Shown here: in pieces, positions 1 to 7,857 of the stretch
How positions within the stretch are numbered: the first letter of the stretch is position 1
How the letters are laid out: the number at the start of each line of letters is the position of its first letter
NCBI RefSeq assembly: GCF_000244895.1
Contig: NZ_CM001441.1
Span: forward strand, 3,554,226 to 3,618,225
Source: Desulfosporosinus youngiae DSM 17734
GTDB lineage: Bacteria > Bacillota > Desulfitobacteriia > Desulfitobacteriales > Desulfitobacteriaceae
Reading direction: 5' to 3'
DNA: 64,000 bases
The notes under the pieces: generated by a model
Database searches by the model: none
Seen by the model: only the letters and a program-made list of their open reading frames with translations
Told to the model about the DNA's origin: nothing
Translations under genes and position numbers: made by a program

Positions 1-101
1 AGTTAGTCTTCAACTTTATTTATCTCCAATTTCCTGCAAACCCATTATGCCCAAGACGTAATTGCTATTGAATAACTTACATTTCCAGGGAGGATTATCG
101 A

Positions 102-689
102 ATGTTAGCAGAGTTCAGAATTATTAATGACCCCCTGCGTCCTAGTATTTCTACGAATCTTTGTGCGGTTTGCTGCCGCAATAAGGAGAAGGACAGCAAA
201 CAAATCGGCTGCTGTTCTTATGAACCGGAATTTTGTCTCTTCGATTTAGTTTATTTATATCTTCATTATCCTGATATTTACCATTCAGTGTTGGAAAAAG
301 GTCAGATAATCGAGGGCTATAACGGAATCATGGTGGAAACAAAGGTCGGCTTAAACCATTGTCCCTTCGCAACGAATAGGGGTTGTATCTTACCAAAGGA
401 TGCTATGACTCCTCTTTGCCGGTTATATATCTGCCGGGAAGCGGCCATTTTTGGACCTGCAATCATTGAAGAAAGGTTTGATGAATACTTTTCGAGTGAA
501 GAATATCGCTTAAATAAGTATCTGAACAGCAAACTGGTCCATGATCAGAGCTTTACTAGTGCAAAACTACACAACTTTATAGTAGAATTCTCTCAACCTA
601 TAAATAGCATAATTGCAAAAATCGATAGAATCAACCCACCGATAGAAACGTTCCATAAGGAAATAACTATTGAGACATTCTCAATTTAA
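102..689 (+). CDS. Cysteine-rich hypothetical protein, distant YkgJ-like
   Basis: No function recognised. The 195-residue soluble protein has clustered cysteines: CAVCC and GCC in the first 40 residues, then CPF, GC and CRLYIC between about residues 87 and 111. The spacing CPF..GC..PLCR resembles YkgJ-type metal-binding cysteine clusters. A GGGAGG ribosome site lies 8 nt before the ATG. It is convergent with a clearer YkgJ-family gene and the two 3' ends overlap by 9 bp, so the pair may be functionally related (inference). No promoter was identified upstream, because only 101 bp are visible. Confidence 0.7.
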   Translation: MLAEFRIINDPLRPSISTNLCAVCCRNKEKDSKQIGCCSYEPEFCLFDLVYLYLHYPDIYHSVLEKGQIIEGYNGIMVETKVGLNHCPFATNRGCILPKDAMTPLCRLYICREAAIFGPAIIEERFDEYFSSEEYRLNKYLNSKLVHDQSFTSAKLHNFIVEFSQPINSIIAKIDRINPPIETFHKEITIETFSI

Positions 690-1412
690 TTCACCAGGCA
701 GCAGGGCTTTTAGCCGATCCGATCCTAAAGATAGGAGCTTAAAACCAAATTTCATCAGCTGAACATCATCTTGCTTAATCCGCTCAAACCCCTCTTCTTT
801 TATATTCATTTGTTCAATTAAGGAAGGATTGTTCATTAAAAAATTCCTGAATTGGTCCAGATCGTAGCAGGCCATAAAGGAAAGTTCAGTCATCCTTTCG
901 TCCGTTTCCTTGTCACCCGTAGGTTTTAAGTAGTTAGCTATCTCTGGAAAACCCTGTTCCATTTCTTCGTAAATCTCTAAACCTTGATCACAAACCCATT
1001 CCTTGATAGTTTGTGACTTTTCCTCATTTAGCCCATGGCAGCGGGAGCTTTCAAAAATAAAAGAATACTTTCCCCCGCCCAGCATGTCCACTGGCGCAAT
1101 CCGGCAGGACCAGGGCCGCTCAAGGTAAACCTGACATCCCTTGGGCGTAATGAACGGACATTTAAGGTCATCCTCCTCGGACATCTTAATATACACAACG
1201 GTGAAGCCTGTTTGAGGCACGTGTAATTTTAAAGTGTATTTTTCCAGAAATTCTCCTGAAGAAAGGCCCAGGAAATTTTTCATCCTTAGGACATCATAAG
1301 GCGTTAAATATATACTGATATCCCGGCAACATTTTTTAAAGCATTCCAGTCCATCATGGCAATGAAATTTAAACTCACTGTCTTCCTTCAGAACTAAACG
1401 TCTGTGATTCAT
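681..1412 (-). CDS. YkgJ-family cysteine cluster protein
   Basis: The protein has about 243 residues. The N-terminal third holds the family pattern: CHDGLECFKKCC followed about 60 residues later by CPF and GC, with RPWSCR after that. Such clusters are thought to bind zinc or an iron-sulfur centre; the reaction is unknown. An upstream in-frame ATG exists at 1442. I chose the ATG at 1412 because GGGGGA sits just before it. The C-terminal half has no recognised domain. The gene converges on the neighbouring Cys-rich gene, overlapping it by 9 bp. Confidence 0.75.
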   Translation of the reverse strand: MNHRRLVLKEDSEFKFHCHDGLECFKKCCRDISIYLTPYDVLRMKNFLGLSSGEFLEKYTLKLHVPQTGFTVVYIKMSEEDDLKCPFITPKGCQVYLERPWSCRIAPVDMLGGGKYSFIFESSRCHGLNEEKSQTIKEWVCDQGLEIYEEMEQGFPEIANYLKPTGDKETDERMTELSFMACYDLDQFRNFLMNNPSLIEQMNIKEEGFERIKQDDVQLMKFGFKLLSLGSDRLKALLPGELN

Positions 1413-1628
1413 AAAATTTCCCCCTTTTAAATCCCTTCTCATTATAAATTATCTTGCGGGGTTAAGATAGTTTAACCATAATTATTCGAAGATTGCAATA
1501 ACCAATAAGGCCGCTCATTCTACAATTATAGGGATGGCATTTTTTCAGACGTTGAGGTTTTTTGTTTTACCGGTTAGTCGAATAAAATAAAGGTAAATGC
1601 AGTTATTGGCAAGGAAGGGGAAACCACA

Positions 1629-1892
1629 GTGAATCAAGACGTTAATCTAGGGAAGTATAGCAGACTATGTCGTATCTGCGGAAAGGATTATCGGGTTTAT
1701 GAGAAAGATTATCATGCTAACGAAGAAGAACTCTGTCCATCCTGTGCAAAATTAAAGGAGTTAGAGGTTATCAGACAAGCCCTGATCCATAAACCTTCCC
1801 TTAATGTCTTAACGCTTTCCAAAGAAACAGGCATTCCAGTCTCACACATTTTAAACTATATTAAAGAGGAACATATTATAACACGAGAATAA
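1629..1892 (+). CDS. Small zinc-ribbon plus HTH protein (YvyF-like layout)
   Basis: An 87-residue protein starting with GTG behind the strong site AAGGAAGGGG. The first half carries CRIC and CPSC pairs (residues about 15-40), a four-cysteine zinc ribbon. The second half reads like a helix-turn-helix (LTLSKETGIPVSHILNYIKE). The layout resembles the small flagellar-operon zinc ribbon/HTH protein YvyF, but no flagellar genes are nearby. A role as a small DNA-binding or adaptor protein is inference. Confidence 0.65.
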   Translation: MNQDVNLGKYSRLCRICGKDYRVYEKDYHANEEELCPSCAKLKELEVIRQALIHKPSLNVLTLSKETGIPVSHILNYIKEEHIITRE

Positions 1893-1929
1893 TGTTACAA
1901 GCCTTCTTAAATACTTATAGGTTTTCTTC

Positions 1930-3141
1930 CTATACCAACGCTCTTAGCTCCTGAATACGATTTTGAGCTTGCTGTTTCATTCGCTCATTTCCGCCGTTGA
2001 CAATAATGGACTGGCGGAAATAGTTTCTTGCCTCCTTAATGTTCCCGATCTTGAGGCTTAATTCCCCGACAAGCAGATAAAAATATTGATCTTCTGCATT
2101 TGTAGTCTTAGTCGTCGAATTATCTATTCGTTTTATGAAATAATCTAAGGCTTTCCGGGTGGCAGTCATAGTCATTTCTGCTTCTTGCCTATCCTGGTAC
2201 AGCCAAGAAAGCCTCAGCCAGAGTTTCCCAAGCTTTTCCGGGTCTGGTGCTGTCATTTGCTCAAGCCAGAATAACGTTAAATAATATCCAGTCAATACCT
2301 GGGTTAAGGTTGGATGGGCCGGCAACCTTCCGAACCTCTCTTTTACCTTACCTGATAGCTCCCTGATTCGGTTTTTATCCCGATCTGCTATATTTGAGAA
2401 ATCAGCACTGAAATTTGCATAGTAACAATGAGGGCAAACCCATATGATATACCATAAAGGTTCGAAATCCGTGTGAACATGACGATAATCCGGCTCAACC
2501 CTCTTCAGCTTAAGCTTTGAAGATCTAATAAGTTTTGAGTTGTTTGTTTGGCTGCAGACAGGGCAGACAATTTCCTTTTCATACAAATAGGCTGAATCAT
2601 TGAATGGTGATACCACATTAATATAGTTTCCGGCATGTAGTATAAGGTCACCTAGCCCATCACATTCCGTTGAGTCATCCGGCTTATGTTCTTCTCTGAT
2701 TTCCGCTGTATACTGCGGAGGGCTCACATCCGATTTAGGGAAAACAAGGCTTAATTGCTCCTTGTAACTGGCTAATTCAAGATTTTGCTTTCTTATACGT
2801 TCACTTAAGCTTCTCATTATTCTTAAGGCCAAAGAAGGTTCCTGACCAATAACGCTTTCAAAGTTGCACTCATTAACCGCAACCGTGGTTGTTTCTTCAA
2901 CTGCCTGGACCGTGGCACTGCGCTGCAGCCCTTCTAATAGTGCCATTTCCCCGAAGATATCCCCTGCTTTGAGCTGGGAAACCACCATCTTATTGCCATT
3001 TGGGGCTGAAATCAGTACTTTAACGCTCCCTGTTAGAATAATAAACATTTCCGACCCAGGGTCGCCTTCTTGGAAGATTATATCATTTGCTCTAAACCTT
3101 TGAACCGTACATACTTTTGCCAGCTTTTTGATATCTAACAA
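1930..3141 (-). CDS. Cyclic-nucleotide-binding domain / DUF2225 protein
   Basis: A two-part protein of 403 residues. Residues about 5-120 form a Crp-type cyclic-nucleotide-binding fold (EGDPGSEMFIILTGSVKV, then GDIFGEMALLEG and RSATVQA). Residues about 185-400 match the DUF2225 layout, with two zinc-like pairs (CPVC and CPHC) and a helical TPR-like tail. There is no Crp-type HTH at the C-terminus, so it is probably not a direct DNA-binding Crp; a ligand-gated sensor is more likely (inference). The start is TTG behind AGGAGGAG. The gene is monocistronic. Confidence 0.75.
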   Translation of the reverse strand: MLDIKKLAKVCTVQRFRANDIIFQEGDPGSEMFIILTGSVKVLISAPNGNKMVVSQLKAGDIFGEMALLEGLQRSATVQAVEETTTVAVNECNFESVIGQEPSLALRIMRSLSERIRKQNLELASYKEQLSLVFPKSDVSPPQYTAEIREEHKPDDSTECDGLGDLILHAGNYINVVSPFNDSAYLYEKEIVCPVCSQTNNSKLIRSSKLKLKRVEPDYRHVHTDFEPLWYIIWVCPHCYYANFSADFSNIADRDKNRIRELSGKVKERFGRLPAHPTLTQVLTGYYLTLFWLEQMTAPDPEKLGKLWLRLSWLYQDRQEAEMTMTATRKALDYFIKRIDNSTTKTTNAEDQYFYLLVGELSLKIGNIKEARNYFRQSIIVNGGNERMKQQAQNRIQELRALV

Positions 3142-3226
3142 CAGATTCTCTCCTCCTGTCTATAGATGTCATTATCCTAATTAGAATTCTTTACGATATG
3201 CTGAATTCCTCCAAAACTAAATTTAT

Positions 3227-3331
3227 GTGAAACAAAAAGTCTACGAACTTTTCAATTTATTAAAGCAGTATTTTGAGTTAAACCCGGATGAAGCTAAACA
3301 CCTTAAGTTTATTCACAGCATACGTTTTTAG
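3227..3331 (+). CDS. Possible 34-residue small ORF or gene remnant
   Basis: Starting at a GTG, a frame of 34 codons reads like ordinary protein (KVYELFNLLKQYFELNPDEA) and is followed 55 bp later by a terminator hairpin. There is no clear ribosome site, so it may be the tail of a lost gene. It is the only coding-like content in the 300-bp gap between the DUF2225 and TetR genes. Confidence 0.25.
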   Translation: MKQKVYELFNLLKQYFELNPDEAKHLKFIHSIRF

Positions 3332-3385
3332 ATCCATTTTCATTCTGAAATCTAACGATTGAGTTCCATCTGCACAACAAAACAC

Positions 3386-3427
3386 AAGCGTCCTCTCCAC
3401 TTTTATAGTGAAAGGAGGACGCTTTTT
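3386..3427. terminator. Terminator hairpin downstream of the tetR gene
   Basis: The arms AAGCGTCCT and AGGACGCTT enclose a second small stem (CCACT/AGTG). A run of five T follows on the plus strand and a T-rich tract follows on the minus strand. It sits 15 bp beyond the tetR stop and can serve both strands. Confidence 0.75.
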
Positions 3428-3441
3428 GATTGCTGCAACTA

Positions 3442-4092
3442 TCAATTATTACTCTCTTCCCGATCATTAAGGATTGTTTTGTCAAATATCTCCACGAGTT
3501 CGGCGCTATAAGATTCCAAGTCGACTTTAGAAGTAAGATTAGGGTTGGCGACAAACATATACTCCCCGATCGCTCCATTGATGGCGCTAGCCATGACATG
3601 AACATTGAACCGGCGAAATTCACCTTTGCTTTGACCATCGAGCAGAATTTGCTTCAGTTCCAACAAGAGAAGTTCTTCTTCGTCTTCATCATCACCCAGC
3701 TTATAATAGGGGATGTTGTCGGGAGTCCGGGCATTAAATATAATCTCCAGCAAGGCAGTATTATGCTTAGGGTGAGTACCCTGGTAGGCGAGGCTGGAAG
3801 AAATGTAGGCGTGAAGCTTCTCCCGGACGGTCGTTTCCGCATTGGTTCTTTCCAGCACATATGATGTAGAGCCTGCTAAGAGCGCCATAAGGGTATGATC
3901 CATTAAATCATTCTTATCTTTGAAATGATAAGAAATTAAAGCCGTGCTGATACCAGCCCTTTTAGCTATTTGGGCAAGACTAGCGTTTACGTATCCTATT
4001 TCATCCAAGGTAGTAATTGCTGCTTCAATTATCTGGGAACGCCGTGCCTCTGCAATGAAGGATTGCTTTTCCTCTGACTTTTTACCGCTCAT
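3442..4092 (-). CDS. TetR/AcrR family transcriptional regulator
   Basis: A 216-residue protein with the TetR HTH at residues about 17-62 (RSQIIEAAITTLDEIGY, then IAKRAGISTALISYHFKDKNDL). The C-terminal ligand-binding region is helical with an acidic stretch DDEDEEE. Its ATG overlaps the TAA of the upstream membrane-protein gene (TAATG), so the two are translationally coupled. The likely operators are the tandem palindromes upstream of the operon (4688-4728), which would make this an autoregulated local repressor. The ligand is unknown; the partner membrane protein is the probable target. Confidence 0.85.
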   Translation of the reverse strand: MSGKKSEEKQSFIAEARRSQIIEAAITTLDEIGYVNASLAQIAKRAGISTALISYHFKDKNDLMDHTLMALLAGSTSYVLERTNAETTVREKLHAYISSSLAYQGTHPKHNTALLEIIFNARTPDNIPYYKLGDDEDEEELLLLELKQILLDGQSKGEFRRFNVHVMASAINGAIGEYMFVANPNLTSKVDLESYSAELVEIFDKTILNDREESNN

Positions 4093-4598
4093 TATTTCTT
4101 CTCCTTCGGTTTTCTGGCATAGTTATTGGACCTGTTCAGCAATGAGATTATAACAATAGCGACCACAACAACAATGTTGGCGATATTAAGAGGAGTCAAA
4201 CTAATCTGGTCAAAAAAAGTTCCGTCTGCCAGATGTCCGGCATTATCGCCAATCCAATTGATCATAAAGCCAACGAATCTGACTATGACGATCACCAGCC
4301 GTAAGGCTAAAATCAGCGGAATTATGGAAATTGCCGCCCAGAGCACTTCCCAACCGGCCGAGCTGCGGATGGCCAATAAAGCCGAGGCAATGAAACACAG
4401 GACGCCGGCAAGAATCATCAGGGCTGGCTGCAGCCAATTATACCATTGGAAGTTAGGGCCGGCATAGATCTCTTGGTAGAAAAACCAGGTTACCCACAGA
4501 ATCAGAACTCCGGCTAGTACACTAATCATTGGCAGGACGTCTATGACCCAGCTTGGTGCTTTTTCGCCTAACAGCTGCAATTTGTTCTTCTTATTCAT
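4092..4598 (-). CDS. Four-helix membrane protein, TetR operon partner
   Basis: About 168 residues with four hydrophobic segments (roughly residues 22-42, 55-77, 85-110 and 140-160) and a basic C-terminus ending KPKEKK. The family is not recognised. The ATG at 4598 is preferred over one at 4604, because AAGGAG lies 8 nt from the former and only 2 nt from the latter. It is the first gene of a two-gene operon with tetR, so it is probably induced when TetR binds its ligand (inference). Confidence 0.75.
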   Translation of the reverse strand: MNKKNKLQLLGEKAPSWVIDVLPMISVLAGVLILWVTWFFYQEIYAGPNFQWYNWLQPALMILAGVLCFIASALLAIRSSAGWEVLWAAISIIPLILALRLVIVIVRFVGFMINWIGDNAGHLADGTFFDQISLTPLNIANIVVVVAIVIISLLNRSNNYARKPKEKK

Positions 4599-4687
4599 TG
4601 GCATTGCTCCTTATCCTTTTCAATTTTTGCTTAGTTCCTCCCTTTTTTATCGTCGCTTCTGTCTGTGTTTTAATGTTTAATCAAACT

Positions 4688-4728
4688 ATTGATTTATCAA
4701 ATCAATTATTGATTGATCGATTAATCAA
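4688..4728. promoter_or_regulatory. Tandem palindromic operators, probable TetR sites
   Basis: Two inverted repeats lie side by side upstream of the membrane protein/tetR operon. The first has 8-bp perfect arms ATTGATTT/AAATCAAT separated by 3 bp (4688-4706). The second is a 20-bp palindrome with arms TTGATTGATC/GATTAATCAA, 9 of 10 paired (4709-4728). Size and position fit TetR-family operators; binding is inference. Confidence 0.6.
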
Positions 4729-4853
4729 ATTTTAGCATAAGCGATCAAACGTGTCAATTCATTTTCACTCATTCCCCTACAATTTATGAGATCGTAAGTT
4801 TCCGTCCTGCTAAAACGGTGATTGTATTGACAAAATTACCCGGCATTAAACCC

Positions 4854-4882
4854 TTGACCGCCCAATTAGTTTTGTTTAAAAT
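4854..4882 (+). promoter_or_regulatory. Sigma-A promoter of tRNA-Thr
   Basis: TTGACC, a 17-bp spacer, then TAAAAT. This predicts a transcript starting about 15 bp before the tRNA. Confidence 0.7.
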
Positions 4883-4903
4883 AACTATTGTCCCATTAAT
4901 CAT

Positions 4904-4979
4904 GCCGATGTAGCTCAATTGGTAGAGCAGCTGATTTGTAATCAGCAGGTTACAGGTTCGAGTCCTGCCATCGGCTCCA
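4904..4979 (+). tRNA. tRNA-Thr (anticodon TGT)
   Basis: A full cloverleaf. Acceptor GCCGATG pairs with CATCGGC. The D arm is GCTC/GAGC, and anticodon stem GCTGA/TCAGC holds loop TTTGTAA with anticodon TGT. The T loop is TTCGAGT, and CCA is encoded. The outermost T-stem pair is an A-C mismatch, a small irregularity. Confidence 0.95.
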
Positions 4980-5032
4980 TACCTTTATTTTCAATGATTA
5001 AGACCATATCTTGCAGCTTAAATCCATACAAA

Positions 5033-5064
5033 ACAGCCATTCATTTGGAATGGCTGTCTTTTTT
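5033..5064 (+). terminator. Intrinsic terminator of tRNA-Thr
   Basis: Perfect 10-bp arms ACAGCCATTC/GAATGGCTGT around a 5-nt loop, followed by CTTTTTT. Confidence 0.9.
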
Positions 5065-5173
5065 CTAAATATTGAAGAGTTACCAGTATATCCCCAGTAA
5101 ATGTCTAAAATTATTGCCTGTTGAGAAACATGATTACTGTATGAGTTGATTTTTAAATACTAGAGACCTTGGC

Positions 5174-5758
5174 CTAAGCTATCACTAATTCGTGCAAATC
5201 TGTAATCAGAATTACAGGCTTTGGGTTGCAAGAATGTTCTCCAATCATTTTCTCCATCCAAATCATATCGTACCAAGTTTCAAATTTATATCCGCATTTG
5301 GAAAAATGCCCTACTTTCTTATACCCTAATTGATTATGAAAATAGGTACTTGCATTGGTCAGATAAACATCCTCGGCCGAGGCATAGGCAATGCAGGCAT
5401 TTAGGTTAAGAATATTTTGCTTCTTTAGTATTTTTTCCAAAGCTAAATACAATTTCTTACCGACACCTTTGCCCCGCGAATCCTGACCTAGATATATGGT
5501 AGTTTCAACAGCCCAGTCGTATGCTGCCCGCTCTTTAAATGCTGAGGCATATGCATAGCCAATAATCCGATTATTTTCTATGGCAACTATGTATGGGTAT
5601 TTTTTTGCTATATTGTTAATTCTCTCCGAAAATTCTTCAATAGAAGGAACATTATACTCAAACGTGATTGCGGTATCTGTAACATAAGGCGCATATAGTT
5701 TCAAGATTTCTTCCGCATCTTCTTTAGTCGCCATACGCATTATAATGTCTGTCTCCAC
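5174..5758 (-). CDS. GNAT N-acetyltransferase (phosphinothricin-acetyltransferase type)
   Basis: A 194-residue GNAT fold. The acetyl-CoA loop is at residues about 95-105 (QDSRGKGVGKKLY). The sections EYNVPSIEEF and YAYASAFKERAAYDWAVETTIY are typical of the Pat/YwnH group, which acetylates small amines or amino-acid analogues such as phosphinothricin or methionine sulfoximine. The start is GTG with GAAGGT 6 nt upstream. The C-terminus is about 20-25 residues longer than usual (after WMEKMI) and includes a hydrophobic VILIT segment. The substrate cannot be told from sequence. Confidence 0.85.
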   Translation of the reverse strand: METDIIMRMATKEDAEEILKLYAPYVTDTAITFEYNVPSIEEFSERINNIAKKYPYIVAIENNRIIGYAYASAFKERAAYDWAVETTIYLGQDSRGKGVGKKLYLALEKILKKQNILNLNACIAYASAEDVYLTNASTYFHNQLGYKKVGHFSKCGYKFETWYDMIWMEKMIGEHSCNPKPVILITDLHELVIA

Positions 5759-5868
5759 TGTTTGACCTTCTTTCTTGAAAATAACATAATCATCTTATTA
5801 ATTTTGTGAATGTCCGATCAGGCATTATGGCATTAAGTTGTGCCGGTATATCCATCCTTTGGGATAAA

Positions 5869-6897
5869 TTAACTATTCTCTGCAATAAAGTAGATAAGCT
5901 TTTCGGTACTCTCCCAACCCAGACATGAATCTGTAATGGATTTTCCGTAGATATTTTCATCGATGCCTTGCCTGCCCTCAACAAGATAGCTTTCAATCAT
6001 CAAACCTTTAATCATTTTCTTAAGCAACCCATCGTACTTTCTGCTTAATAAAACTTCTCTGGCGATTCTTGGCTGTTCATAAAAGCGTTTCATTGAATTA
6101 GAATGGTTTACATCGACAATGATAGCTCGATTTTTTAGTTCTAGTTTTTCATACTCGGCGGCAGCATTAATCAGATCTTCAAAATGATAATTGGGGATAT
6201 TTCGTCCCGAGGAGTCAACTGCACCTCTTAAAATGGCATGAGAGTAGGTATTTCCTCCGGTTTCAACTTCCCAGCCGTTATAGATAAAGGTATGTCTGCT
6301 CTGAGCAGCAATAATCGAGTTTAACATAACTGTTAGATCTCCGCTGGTCGGATTTTTCATACCAATCGGTAAGTCAATTCCGCTAACAGTGAGGCGATGC
6401 TGCTGATTTTCCACCGACCGTGCCCCTATAGCGATATAGCCTAAAACATCTGAAAGATAACTATAGTTTTCCGGATATAGCATTTCATCGGCCGCCGGCA
6501 TACTAAATTCCGATAATGCTCTGATATGCAGTCTGCGAATGGCTTTAATCCCTTCGCATAAATCAGGCTTTTTACCGGGGTCGGGTTGGTGAACCATACC
6601 CTTATAACCCTCGCCGGTGGTACGAGGCTTGTTTGTATAAATTCTCGGAATGATCAATAGCCGGTCTTTCACTTTTTCCTGAACTTCAGCCAATTTCCCG
6701 ATATATTCACAGACCGAATCCTCATTATCTGCCGAGCAAGGGCCGATAATGAGGATAAACCGATCATTTTCATTGGCAAAAACCTTTTTCATTTCGTCAA
6801 CTCGTATGTTTCGAAGCTTACTTATATGTTCCGGTAAGGGTAACTGCTCAATGATTTCTTCTGCAGTCGGTATCCGTTTAATGAATTTCATGCTCAT
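5869..6897 (-). CDS. 3-deoxy-7-phosphoheptulonate synthase, class I (AroG/F type)
   Basis: Condenses phosphoenolpyruvate and erythrose 4-phosphate, the first step of the shikimate pathway. Family blocks are visible: GPCSADNE, PRIYTNKPRTTGEGYKG, GARSVENQQHR, GMKNPTSGD and DVNHSNS. The length (342 residues) matches E. coli AroG. I chose the ATG at 6897, with GAGGAG 7 nt upstream; an 18-residue upstream extension is unlikely. The substrate loop reads KNPTSGD where AroG has KNGTDG, a variant to note. It lies 72 bp downstream of trmB on the same strand. Confidence 0.9.
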   Translation of the reverse strand: MSMKFIKRIPTAEEIIEQLPLPEHISKLRNIRVDEMKKVFANENDRFILIIGPCSADNEDSVCEYIGKLAEVQEKVKDRLLIIPRIYTNKPRTTGEGYKGMVHQPDPGKKPDLCEGIKAIRRLHIRALSEFSMPAADEMLYPENYSYLSDVLGYIAIGARSVENQQHRLTVSGIDLPIGMKNPTSGDLTVMLNSIIAAQSRHTFIYNGWEVETGGNTYSHAILRGAVDSSGRNIPNYHFEDLINAAAEYEKLELKNRAIIVDVNHSNSMKRFYEQPRIAREVLLSRKYDGLLKKMIKGLMIESYLVEGRQGIDENIYGKSITDSCLGWESTEKLIYFIAENS

Positions 6898-6969
6898 GCC
6901 GGTGCTCCTCGCCACATTTAATACTATATTTAATACAAAAGTATAGATCAAATCTAAAAAAACGCAACA

Positions 6970-7620
6970 TCACTTTAGACCATGACCGGAGTTTCTGAGC
7001 TTAACGAACTTTATTTTGATACTTTGATGGCAGAACTTCTCTTCGTATTCAGTCATGATATTTCCCTGGAAATCACTCTGATGTAAATTATACGTTCTAT
7101 ATAGTTCATTGTAGCCTGCCTCTTGGAAATACTCCAAACTGTCTGTGAAAAGTGCGTCATCATCCGTTTTGAACCATATTTCTGATTCGGGTTTCAGAAA
7201 GGTTTGATACAGCCTGAGAAAATTCGGATGAGTCAGCCTTCGTTTATGATGTTTTTTCTTGGGCCAAGGCGTACAAAAGTTAATGTATAGCTTCTCAATC
7301 TCATCTTGAGCAAAGAGGTCTCCGATGTTTTCAATATTTATGGGAATAACTCTGATATTATTCAGGTGGTTTTCATTAGCACTTCTCAAGACATGAACTA
7401 ACAGTTCATCATAGACATCAAGCGCAAGATAGTTGATGGTTGTATTGGCACCGGCCAGCTGGTTAATAAAACGACCTCGCCCGCATCCCAATTCCAGATG
7501 GATCGGATAATTATTGCCGAATACCTCCTTCCATCTTCCTTTGTGCTCTATAGGTGTAAAAATAACTTTGTAATCCTTTTCTAATTCGGGCTTAGCCCAT
7601 CCCTTTTTTCGAAGACGCAT
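6970..7620 (-). CDS. trmB: tRNA (guanine-N7-)-methyltransferase
   Basis: Makes m7G46 in the tRNA variable loop using S-adenosylmethionine. The 216-residue protein shows the SAM-binding motif LELGCGRGRF at about residue 42, the TrmB signature INFCTPWPKKKHHKRRL near residue 118, and a TDD motif near residue 152. AAGGAG precedes the ATG. A likely single-function housekeeping gene, with the DAHP synthase gene following. Confidence 0.93.
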   Translation of the reverse strand: MRLRKKGWAKPELEKDYKVIFTPIEHKGRWKEVFGNNYPIHLELGCGRGRFINQLAGANTTINYLALDVYDELLVHVLRSANENHLNNIRVIPINIENIGDLFAQDEIEKLYINFCTPWPKKKHHKRRLTHPNFLRLYQTFLKPESEIWFKTDDDALFTDSLEYFQEAGYNELYRTYNLHQSDFQGNIMTEYEEKFCHQSIKIKFVKLRNSGHGLK

Positions 7621-7857
7621 TTGAACTTTCTCCTTTTGATTTATAAAACCCTCAAACTATTCGTCATGGGTCTGTTTTTCCCTTCTTAACTTATAAAAAA
7701 CTCAATTGAACCATCTTTATATTTTCTTTATGTTCTCCACTATAATCTTTATGTCTTTTATATGGCTCATCGATTTATAATAGGGCTGCATTCCGTATGA
7801 AAGGTCAGGTTTAATAGATACTAAACTAAGTCCGCAAAATAACGAGGGTGATGCTAA

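Noticed and set aside
3309-3638. Alternative minus-strand frame of 109 codons under tetR
   Set aside because: It overlaps the HTH regulator in another frame and crosses the terminator.
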